Shown: positions 1 to 4,718 of the stretch, in pieces
Layout: the number at the start of each line of letters is the position of its first letter
How positions within the stretch are numbered: position 1 is the stretch's first letter
From: Oxalobacteraceae bacterium
GTDB lineage: Bacteria > Pseudomonadota > Gammaproteobacteria > Burkholderiales > Burkholderiaceae_D
Direction: 5' to 3'
Assembly (NCBI GenBank): GCA_947446335.1
Contig: CANFGA010000262.1
Location: 1 to 5,309 of the forward strand
DNA length: 5,309 nt
Notes under the pieces: model-generated
What the model saw: only the letters and a program-made list of their open reading frames with translations
Told to the model about the DNA's origin: nothing
Databases searched by the model: none
Translations under genes and position numbers: made by a program

Positions 1-58
1 CGAAGGCGACAAAACCGGCCCACATCGGGCCCGTTGCAATGCTTTCCAGGCCGGTCAT
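1..58 (-). CDS. Probable TerC/Alx-family membrane protein, N-terminal fragment
   Basis: Only the first 19 codons lie in the window (MTGLESIATGPMWAGFVAF); the gene continues past the left edge. The pattern of a short polar start, then a small-residue/Pro/Trp stretch leading into a hydrophobic segment (PMWAGFVAF) resembles the start of TerC/Alx-family integral membrane proteins as I remember them, which begin like 'TPLLWGGFAVV'. TerC/Alx proteins are multi-spanning inner-membrane proteins tied to metal (Mn) export and alkaline response. The start is supported by a Shine-Dalgarno-like AAGGA at 65-69, and the ATG overlaps the stop of the small upstream ORF as ATGA, which indicates coupled translation. 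Its divergent partner is nhaR, a regulator of sodium/pH stress, which fits an alkali or ion-homeostasis role. With so few residues the family call is tentative; any other membrane protein is possible. Confidence 0.45.
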   Translation of the reverse strand, partial: MTGLESIATGPMWAGFVAF

Positions 59-192
59 CGCTCTTCCTTCGCGTCAGCGTCGACGGTGATGCGAGCCTGC
101 CCGATGGCACGGTCAGCCGCGCGCTCCTGTTTGGTACCGATCCTGGTGGCATCGGTCAAAAAAACTCCGCTTGCCTGCATGCTGATCTGCAT
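55..192 (-). CDS. Small 45-residue protein upstream of the TerC-like gene; possible HPF/RaiA-like N-terminal remnant
   Basis: This short ORF starts with an ATG preceded by a perfect AGGAGG Shine-Dalgarno (199-204) six bases upstream, and its stop codon overlaps the start of the next gene (ATGA at 55-58). Both signs argue that it is translated. An in-frame extension to 273 exists but has no comparable ribosome site. The product is hydrophilic, without signal peptide or membrane segment. Its beginning, MQISMQASGVFLTDAT, and the later ARITVDAD resemble the first beta strand/helix and second strand of short HPF/RaiA ribosome-hibernation proteins (pattern MQIxVQxxxFxLTDAL ... RVTVRLSD) as I recall them. 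Those proteins are about 100 residues, so this would be less than half of one with a shortened helix. The resemblance is from memory and weak. It may equally be an unrelated small protein or a leader peptide that couples translation into the downstream gene. Confidence 0.55.
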   Translation of the reverse strand: MQISMQASGVFLTDATRIGTKQERAADRAIGQARITVDADAKEER

Positions 193-198
193 GATGTT

Positions 199-204
199 CC
201 TCCT
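199..204 (-). promoter_or_regulatory. Strong ribosome binding site of the 45-residue ORF
   Basis: On the minus strand this reads AGGAGG, a full anti-16S match, six bases before the ATG whose first base is 192. It is the best Shine-Dalgarno in the window and decides the start at 192 rather than the upstream in-frame ATG at 273. Confidence 0.75.
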
Positions 205-257
205 AGTAAAAATGACATAGCCATGATAAGTCGGATAAACACATCTAGCAAATCGAA

Positions 258-263
258 TATAAT
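258..263 (+). promoter_or_regulatory. Perfect -10 hexamer TATAAT for nhaR (with an overlapping minus-strand -10)
   Basis: TATAAT stands 65 bases before the nhaR start in the AT-rich divergent region. No good -35 is seen 16-18 bases upstream, as expected for a promoter that depends on an activator, or the match may be chance in AT-rich DNA. On the other strand 256-261 reads TATATT, a possible -10 for the leftward small ORF, also with a poor -35. Two back-to-back promoters sharing these bases would be typical of a LysR-regulated divergent unit. Confidence 0.45.
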
Positions 264-273
264 TAAAGAACAC

Positions 274-288
274 ATCGAAAAAATCGAT
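274..288. promoter_or_regulatory. LysR-type operator candidate (T-N11-A dyad)
   Basis: The sequence ATCGA-AAAAA-TCGAT is a perfect 5-base inverted repeat around a 5-base spacer. Its T at 275 and A at 287 are separated by exactly 11 bases, the classical LysR-family T-N11-A box. It lies 41 bases before the nhaR start and just downstream of the TATAAT, a position that would give negative autoregulation of nhaR, while on the minus strand it abuts the -35 zone of the leftward genes, a usual activation site. A second, overlapping dyad, AATCG-N9-CGATT, occupies 282-300 and may be part of an extended site. Assignment to NhaR is inferred from proximity. Confidence 0.5.
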
Positions 289-328
289 CTATCCACGATT
301 GGAATCAACTCAGGAGTGAAAACAGGAC

Positions 329-1228
329 ATGCCCTCGCTTAACTTCAAGCACTTGCGCTATTTCTGGATGGTGGCCAAGACTGGCAGCATTGCACGCGCC
401 GCCGAGCAGTTGCACCTGACCCCGCAATCGATTTCGGGGCAATTGAGCGAATTTTCCGCCACGCTCGGGGTCGAGTTGTTGCGCCGCACCGGACGCAATC
501 TGGAGCTGACCGACACCGGCCGACGCATCCTCAGTTATGCCGAAGACATTTTCAGCAGCGGAGACGAGTTGCTCGAGATCGTGCGCGATGCGTCGCGCAC
601 CACGACGACGACATTTCGCGTGGGGTGCGCCGACTCGGTGTCGAAACTGATTGCCTGCCGCCTGGTCGCGCCCGCGCTCGAACTGGCCGATCCGCTGCGC
701 CTGATTTGCCGCGAAGGACGCCTGGCCAGTCTGTTGGCCGATCTGGCGGTGCACCGGCTCGACCTGATCATCGCCGACCGGCCGATGCCGGCGCATTTGA
801 GCGTGCGTGGCTACAATCACTTGCTGGGCGAAAGCGGCATGACGGTGTTCGCCACGGCCGCGCTGGCAGCCACGCTCGATGGCCCCTTTCCGGGCTGCCT
901 GAACCGGGCCCCGCTGCTGCTGCCGGGCGAAGACTTTGCGATCCATCACCGCCTGCTGCAATGGCTGGGCGACAGCAATCTGCACCCGCGCATCGTCGGC
1001 GAATTCGATGACAGCGCCATGATGCAAGCGTTTGGCCAGTCCGGCGCCGGCCTGTTTTTTGCGCCCAGCGTGATTGCGCGCCAGATGTGCGAGCAATACG
1101 CGGTGGTGGCGCTGGGCCAGGTCGACACGCTGGTCGAACAAGTTTATGCCATCACCAGCGAACGGCGCCTGAGCCACCCCGCCACCGTCGCCATCAGCCA
1201 GACGGCGCGGCGCGGCCTGTTCGCCTGA
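329..1228 (+). CDS. nhaR: Transcriptional activator NhaR (LysR family)
   Basis: The 299-residue product is a LysR-type regulator. The winged helix-turn-helix occupies roughly residues 5-65, with GSIARAAEQLHLTPQSISGQ (19-38) as the recognition region, followed by a substrate-binding-like effector domain. It matches what I recall of E. coli NhaR (301 residues) in distinctive places: YFW near the start, the helix segment 'LTPQSISGQL', 'HRLDLIIADRPM' in the effector domain, 'LGEFDDSAMMQAFG', 'FFAPS' and the late 'EQVYAI.SERR..HPA' run. NhaR activates the Na+/H+ antiporter gene nhaA in response to sodium and alkaline pH. No antiporter gene is in this window; the divergent neighbour is a small ORF plus a TerC/Alx-like gene, a plausible alternative target. 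The ATG at 329 is chosen because the homology begins there; CAGGAG sits 12 bases upstream and a weaker AGGA lies closer. The kinase gene follows after 27 bases. Confidence 0.9.
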   Translation: MPSLNFKHLRYFWMVAKTGSIARAAEQLHLTPQSISGQLSEFSATLGVELLRRTGRNLELTDTGRRILSYAEDIFSSGDELLEIVRDASRTTTTTFRVGCADSVSKLIACRLVAPALELADPLRLICREGRLASLLADLAVHRLDLIIADRPMPAHLSVRGYNHLLGESGMTVFATAALAATLDGPFPGCLNRAPLLLPGEDFAIHHRLLQWLGDSNLHPRIVGEFDDSAMMQAFGQSGAGLFFAPSVIARQMCEQYAVVALGQVDTLVEQVYAITSERRLSHPATVAISQTARRGLFA

Positions 1229-1255
1229 ACAACAAACAAAAACCGAGGAATCAAC

Positions 1256-1870
1256 ATGATTGCAGATAGCTACCTGGAACGCATCCACACTTTGCTGGCA
1301 TCGGGCTCGCGCCAAATTCTGGGCATCGTCGGCCCGCCTGGCTCGGGCAAATCGACGCTGGCGCAACAATTGGCAAAGGCGCTGGGCGAGAAGGCGGTGG
1401 TGGTGCCGATGGATGGTTTTCACCTGTCCAATGCCGAACTGGCCAGGCTGCAACGCACGCAGCGCAAGGGCGCAGAAGATACCTTCGACAGCGCAGGCTA
1501 TCTGGCGTTGCTGCGCCGGATCAAGGCCAATGCATCGGAAGAGACAGTCTACGCGCCGCAATTTGACCGGGAGTTGGAAGAACCGATCGCCGGCGCCATC
1601 GCCGTGGAAAATGCCACCCGGCTGATCATCACCGAAGGCAATTACCTGTTGCTGCAGCATGGGCCGTGGGGCCAGGTGAAGTCGTTGCTGGACGAAGCCT
1701 GGTATGTCGATGTCGACAGCAACTTGCGTCAATCGCGGCTGATCGAGCGCCATCGGCATTTCGGCAAGACAGACGATGAAGCAAGGGCCTGGGTGGCGAG
1801 CACCGACGAACCCAATGCACGGATCATCGAAGCCTCGGCCGCGCGGGCCGATCTGAGATTCAGTTGGTAG
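1256..1870 (+). CDS. P-loop nucleoside/nucleotide kinase family protein (PanK/PRK/FrcK-like)
   Basis: The 204-residue product belongs to the P-loop kinase group that includes uridine kinase, phosphoribulokinase, type I pantothenate kinase and the FrcK/YggC-like proteins. The Walker A motif is GPPGSGKST at 26-34. PMDGFHLSN (51-59) is the acidic substrate-side motif typical of the group, GAEDTFD (72-78) and YAPQFDRELEEP (99-110) are further family signatures, and TEGNYLLL (126-133) is the Walker-B-like strand. RLIERHRHFGKT (161-172) forms the lid, and the last segment resembles the 'N..LIE.S...AD' end of relatives. The protein is full length and cytoplasmic. A GAGGAA ribosome site at 1245-1250 fixes the start. 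It probably shares a transcript with nhaR (27-base gap), although no functional link is known to me. The true substrate (a nucleoside, sugar or pantothenate-like compound) cannot be read from sequence. Confidence 0.88.
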   Translation: MIADSYLERIHTLLASGSRQILGIVGPPGSGKSTLAQQLAKALGEKAVVVPMDGFHLSNAELARLQRTQRKGAEDTFDSAGYLALLRRIKANASEETVYAPQFDRELEEPIAGAIAVENATRLIITEGNYLLLQHGPWGQVKSLLDEAWYVDVDSNLRQSRLIERHRHFGKTDDEARAWVASTDEPNARIIEASAARADLRFSW

Positions 1871-1906
1871 ACTGGCTCTGCAGAACAGGTCCCGACTAGC
1901 CATCCA

Positions 1907-1943
1907 GCTGCCGCCAGGCAACAGCTTCTTGCGAGGCGGCAAC
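1907..1943. terminator. Hairpin in the convergent gap, possible bidirectional terminator
   Basis: GCCGCC (1910-1915) pairs with GGCGGC (1935-1940), extended outward by the T1909-A1941 pair. After a 2x2 mismatch, GCAA (1918-1921) pairs with TTGC (1929-1932) around a 7-base loop. The hairpin lies between the stop of the kinase gene and the stop of the cytochrome c gene, six bases after the latter in its direction of reading. Neither strand shows a following run of T, so it is not a textbook intrinsic terminator; it may protect 3' ends or act with Rho. Confidence 0.35.
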
Positions 1944-1948
1944 GAGGA

Positions 1949-2356
1949 TCAGCGACCCGACAGGCTCGCCAGAAAGGCGATCAAGTCTGCTCGCTCGGAT
2001 TCGCTTTCCAAACCGTCATATTTCATCTTTCCACCAGGCAAATATTTCTTCGGACTGGCCACATACTTGGCCAATGTGTCGGCATCCCATGTGAATTGAC
2101 TGGCACGCATCGCATCGGAATACATGAAGCCTTCGCGCCGGGCGGCTTTTGCGCCAAACACGTGAAAAAGAGATGGGCCTTTCTTGTCCTTGCCCTCTTT
2201 CAAGCTGTGGCATTCGGCGCAATGGGTGGCGAAGACGGCAGAGCCCTTGACCGCATCGCCCTGTTGCGCGGCAGCGTGACTGATCCATCCCGATGCGAGC
2301 AGGCTCACCATTGCGGTTGAAAAAATACGCATGGCGTAGCATGGATTTTTTTTCAT
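1949..2356 (-). CDS. Periplasmic class I c-type cytochrome (mono-heme)
   Basis: The 135-residue precursor has a Sec signal peptide (basic start, hydrophobic core near 14-25, likely cut after SHAAA at 26-30). The mature part of about 105 residues is a class I cytochrome c: heme motif CAECH at 46-50, the following KGPSLFHVFG helix start (59-68), and YLPGGKMKYDGL (105-116), where Met111 is the likely sixth heme ligand. This is the mitochondrial-like/c2 type, a soluble one-electron carrier in the periplasm. The first ATG lies only two bases after the stop of the upstream porin-cytochrome gene (TGACCATG), and no Shine-Dalgarno is visible, so it is probably translated by coupling. Met9 (first base 2332) would also give a signal peptide but has no ribosome site either. 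It would carry electrons between the outer-membrane protein and cytochrome b561 or a terminal oxidase. Confidence 0.92.
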   Translation of the reverse strand: MKKNPCYAMRIFSTAMVSLLASGWISHAAAQQGDAVKGSAVFATHCAECHSLKEGKDKKGPSLFHVFGAKAARREGFMYSDAMRASQFTWDADTLAKYVASPKKYLPGGKMKYDGLESESERADLIAFLASLSGR

Positions 2357-2358
2357 GG

Positions 2359-3642
2359 TCAGAAGCTGGTCCAGGCAAACAGATACAGCATGTTGTGATC
2401 CTTGGCCGAGGCGGTGTCACCAGCGAATTTATTGTAAATCCAGTACTGCGCACCCAAACGGATGTTGGCCCATGCGAAAGGATCCGGGGCCGTGGCTTCT
2501 TCCTTGCCCCACGGAGTCCAGTCCAACTGGACCAGATGGCCGCGGCTATCGACCATCGGATCGGAACCATGAGTGGAGAACACCCCTGCACTGGCGCCCC
2601 AGGTCTGATTGAAAAAATAGGAGGCATTCAAACGCGACTCTTTCAATCGCGTTACATCTGCGGTTGCGCCAGCGGTTTTCTTTTCGGCGACGTAACTGCC
2701 ATTGACAGTAAAGATATGCTGCCGGATGCCCAGGAATTGATAGCCGCCATCGATGCCGACGTCGTTGTATTTGTCGCGCGGGGATGACACCGTGCGATCT
2801 GGTTCGAGCGAGGCATTCCAGCCGAAGACGCCGACATGGTAAGCCTGACTCTTTTTGTCTTGAAACCAGGCCAAGCGCCAGTAAGCATTGGGGCCGAGCC
2901 GTTGCCGGTCCTCGCCACCCAAGCCGAGCCGGCGTTGAAGCGCCGGCGGCATCGAGCGATACGAACCCAATTCGGCGTACACCGCCTTGTCGAACAGCGT
3001 GTAGGCAGAAGCGCCCATGACCCGACCTTCAAGGCCGCCGTTGATCAACGTGGCATCGCCTTCGCCCACACCAGCGGGCGATTTAACGAAAGGAAATTTC
3101 CACACTGGCATCGAATTGAACGGGTCTTGCACACCGGGATTGTTATTGATGCTCAGCCCGACGATGGCATCCTTGCCCCCGACTTCAATCGCCCTGGCAT
3201 AGCGTACGTCGGCCTGGTCGAGGCTGTTCGAATGATCAACGCCATTGTGCGTCACCTGAACCAACGCTCCGATGTTCTCGGTGAGCCGGCCAGCGAGAAA
3301 AATGGACGCTTCATCCATCAGCACATTGTTGTTGGCATTGAGATGATCTGGCGCCGGATCCTGATCGGCCGCAGTGCGCGACTTCGATATCAAGATCATC
3401 GCCGACACCGGGATTTTTTGCGCCTTGCCATCGGTGTCGGTGTACCCGGTGAGCTTGAACATGACGCCGGCAGGCGTCAATTGCGGGCCGAATCCGCCCA
3501 CGTGGCAAGCAGAGCAATCCATACCGGTTTGCCTGGCAAAACTGGGAAGCGCCTGCGCTTGCGAGGCAAAAAATACCGCAAGCAACAGTGCAACTCGTGC
3601 CACCATAGGTCGAGCGCTGCGCATTTTTCGTGCTGAGAGCAT
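2359..3642 (-). CDS. Cyc2-like fused mono-heme cytochrome c / outer-membrane beta-barrel protein
   Basis: The 427-residue precursor starts with a Sec signal (residues 1-31, ending in SQAQA). The mature protein opens LPSFARQTGMDCSACHVGGF, with the heme c motif Cys43-Ser-Ala-Cys46-His47, and then GPQLTPAGVMFKLTGYT. This closely follows the start of Cyc2, the fused cytochrome-porin known as the outer-membrane Fe(II) oxidase of Acidithiobacillus ferrooxidans and of neutrophilic iron oxidisers (FARQTG..C..CH...P.L..FGR.FK..GYT). The remaining 350 or so residues alternate in beta-strand fashion, are rich in Tyr/Trp/Phe, Gly and Asn, and end in Trp-Thr-Ser-Phe; a C-terminal Phe is the usual outer-membrane assembly signal. 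Length and single heme fit Cyc2. The ORF is open to 3744, but the start at 3642 has a GGAG ribosome site and a proper signal peptide, and avoids overlapping cytochrome b561. Substrate (iron, another metal, humics, a surface) is unknown; after the heme it differs from classical Cyc2. Confidence 0.82.
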   Translation of the reverse strand: MLSARKMRSARPMVARVALLLAVFFASQAQALPSFARQTGMDCSACHVGGFGPQLTPAGVMFKLTGYTDTDGKAQKIPVSAMILISKSRTAADQDPAPDHLNANNNVLMDEASIFLAGRLTENIGALVQVTHNGVDHSNSLDQADVRYARAIEVGGKDAIVGLSINNNPGVQDPFNSMPVWKFPFVKSPAGVGEGDATLINGGLEGRVMGASAYTLFDKAVYAELGSYRSMPPALQRRLGLGGEDRQRLGPNAYWRLAWFQDKKSQAYHVGVFGWNASLEPDRTVSSPRDKYNDVGIDGGYQFLGIRQHIFTVNGSYVAEKKTAGATADVTRLKESRLNASYFFNQTWGASAGVFSTHGSDPMVDSRGHLVQLDWTPWGKEEATAPDPFAWANIRLGAQYWIYNKFAGDTASAKDHNMLYLFAWTSF

Positions 3643-3647
3643 GATGA

Positions 3648-3652
3648 CTCCA
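3648..3652 (-). promoter_or_regulatory. Ribosome binding site deciding the start of the porin-cytochrome gene
   Basis: On the minus strand this reads TGGAG, five bases before the ATG whose first base is 3642. It selects that codon over the upstream in-frame ATGs at 3744 and 3741, which lie inside the end of the cytochrome b561 gene and would add 34 Cys/Arg-rich residues in front of a good signal peptide. Confidence 0.65.
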
Positions 3653-3688
3653 AAGAATTGATGAAAGTGGTTCACTGTTTTCGATCGG

Positions 3689-4252
3689 TCATGGTTTCGG
3701 ACGACGCGAAACAAGCGGCAGCATCGAAGCGAGCACTCCATCACGGCGCACCCAGTGGTGCCACAAGGCGGCCAGGACGTGCAGCGTGACCAGTCCGATC
3801 AGCAGCCATGCGCCCCATTCATGCCAATCTTGCAAGGAATCGGCCAGATCAGGATCGGCGGCCACCAATGCTGGAAGGGAAATGAGATTGAACAAAGACA
3901 CGGCGTGGCCGCGTGCATTCGTCATGGCCCAACCCAGCAATGGCATCGCGAGCAACATCGCATACAAGACCAGGTGGGAAGCCGCACCGGCGAGGCGCAG
4001 CGTGGCAGGAAGAACTTCACCGACGTGCTCGCGTCGATGGGTCCAGCGTGCCAGCAGGCGCAAGGCCAGCAGCAACAGCACCAGCAAGCCAAGCTGCCGA
4101 TGCAGACCAATGATGTTTGCATTCAACGCATCGTCATCGGAAATGTCGTGCAACCAGGCCAAGCCCAGCGCAAAAAAGATGGCCAGCACGGAAATCCAAT
4201 GTATCGCTCGCACGATTTTAGGCAACGAATTTGTGGCGGGTGGTGTTGACAT
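3689..4252 (-). CDS. Cytochrome b561 family, di-heme inner-membrane electron carrier
   Basis: The 187-residue product is a four-helix integral membrane protein of the bacterial cytochrome b561 (CybB) type. The N-terminal ....IVRAIHW (His18) begins helix 1, GLHRQLG (His51) begins helix 2, a third hydrophobic segment runs about 92-110 with SHLVLYAMLLAMPLLGW, and QDWHEWGAW (His144) with VTLHVLAALWHHW (His158) forms helix 4. His18, His51, His144 and His158 have the spacing expected for the ligands of two b hemes. Such proteins pass electrons between the quinone pool and periplasmic partners. It is the first gene of the cytochrome set; the porin-cytochrome gene starts 46 bases after its stop. The start at 4252 gives the usual short N-terminus, with AGGGA ten bases upstream. 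An in-frame ATG at 4288 would add 12 residues and has a comparable GAGG site, so the exact start is uncertain. Confidence 0.93.
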   Translation of the reverse strand: MSTPPATNSLPKIVRAIHWISVLAIFFALGLAWLHDISDDDALNANIIGLHRQLGLLVLLLLALRLLARWTHRREHVGEVLPATLRLAGAASHLVLYAMLLAMPLLGWAMTNARGHAVSLFNLISLPALVAADPDLADSLQDWHEWGAWLLIGLVTLHVLAALWHHWVRRDGVLASMLPLVSRRPKP

Positions 4253-4377
4253 CAAAGGTTGATCCCTGCGTGAAGTTATGAAGGGCATCTGCCATCGCCT
4301 CGCAGGCTGCCATGGGTTTTGTCGTTTCTTTCCTATGCAAAATTGTGCCGTGGGTCAGCGCAATGCATGCCTTCAAG

Positions 4378-4391
4378 TTTGATGCTTTGAT
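4378..4391. repeat. Short direct repeat TTTGAT-N2-TTTGAT upstream of cytochrome b561
   Basis: TTTGAT occurs at 4378-4383 and 4386-4391, an 8-base period, about 130 bases upstream of the b561 start. It could be a regulator half-site pair. It is not an FNR/Crp-type site, since the halves are direct rather than inverted. It is short enough to be chance. Confidence 0.25.
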
Positions 4392-4441
4392 TTGGCAAGA
4401 ACGATGCCGCGACTGCCGAGTCCTTCACCGCCATGACTTTA

Positions 4442-4452
4442 GTTAAATTAAC
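4442..4452. promoter_or_regulatory. Perfect small palindrome GTTAA-A-TTAAC, operator candidate
   Basis: A 5-base inverted repeat about a single A lies at the start of the AT-rich part of the intergenic region, followed by an 8-base palindrome CAAGCTTG at 4459-4466. The location is suitable for an operator between the divergent cytochrome and nadE genes. No regulator can be assigned. Confidence 0.25.
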
Positions 4453-4560
4453 CATTTACAAGCTTGATCTAGCACAATGAATGAATAGATAAAAATGCAA
4501 CTAATTCATGCCCGCGTTGATACAAGCAGTCAGCGACCATGGCGCTGTTACCGTCACGCC

Positions 4561-4604
4561 TGGCGGTCAACGCCAAAGAAGTACTGCACCATAGGTCAAC
4601 GCCA
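4561..4604. repeat. 11-base direct repeat GGTCAACGCCA, first copy within a hairpin
   Basis: GGTCAACGCCA is found at 4565-4575 and again at 4594-4604, 29 bases apart start to start. The first copy sits in a perfect 5-base stem, TGGCG-GTCAA-CGCCA (4561-4575). The pair lies 115-155 bases upstream of nadE. It may be a paired binding site or a remnant of repetitive DNA. Confidence 0.4.
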
Positions 4605-4623
4605 TCGACCCTGAATCGCGTCA

Positions 4624-4652
4624 TTGACGCACCGATCAAAATTGAGCATGCT
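4624..4652 (+). promoter_or_regulatory. Weak candidate promoter for nadE
   Basis: TTGACG (4624-4629) is followed after 17 bases by CATGCT (4647-4652), which matches the -10 consensus at only three of six positions. It would place the transcript start near 4659, about 60 bases before the nadE start. The -35 is good, the -10 poor. Confidence 0.22.
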
Positions 4653-4718
4653 GAGCAATCATTCAGGCTGGTCACAATCCGGACTTGCCACCAATCCAAA
4701 ATCTTGCCCAAGCCCCCC

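Larger units (their letters stand above)
4253..4718. other. Intergenic region between the cytochrome set and nadE
   Basis: About 465 bases separate two divergent genes and should hold both promoters. The stretch 4436-4500 is AT-rich and is the likeliest place for promoter activity, but no convincing -35/-10 pair for the leftward cytochrome genes can be read by eye. A minus-strand ORF at 4469-4789 and a 39-codon plus-strand ORF starting at 4495 are open, but neither has a ribosome site or recognisable content, and the first overlaps the start of nadE. No tRNA or known RNA element was recognised. The short repeats are listed separately. Confidence 0.6.

Noticed and set aside
193..328. Manganese (yybP-ykoY) riboswitch ahead of the TerC/Alx-like gene
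   Set aside because: Some alx/terC genes carry this riboswitch, but I could not recognise its core in the short AT-rich leader, and a translated small ORF lies between the leader and the gene.
305..1942. 545-codon minus-strand ORF spanning nhaR and the kinase gene
   Set aside because: It is antisense to two clearly recognisable genes. Its product is rich in Arg, Gln, His and Ala without domain features, as expected from the mirror frame of GC-rich codons.
2293..3636. Plus-strand ORFs of 164 and 266 codons across the cytochrome genes
   Set aside because: They lie opposite the porin-cytochrome and cytochrome c genes, which carry signal peptides and heme motifs. The plus-strand products have no recognisable features.
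3755..4262. Plus-strand ORFs of 158-164 codons opposite cytochrome b561
   Set aside because: Gln/His-rich mirror translations of a membrane protein whose helices and heme ligands are clear on the minus strand.
4378..4475. FNR-type site (TTGAT-N4-ATCAA) in the cytochrome upstream region
   Set aside because: TTGAT-like halves occur, but only as direct repeats or single copies; no inverted partner lies at the right distance.
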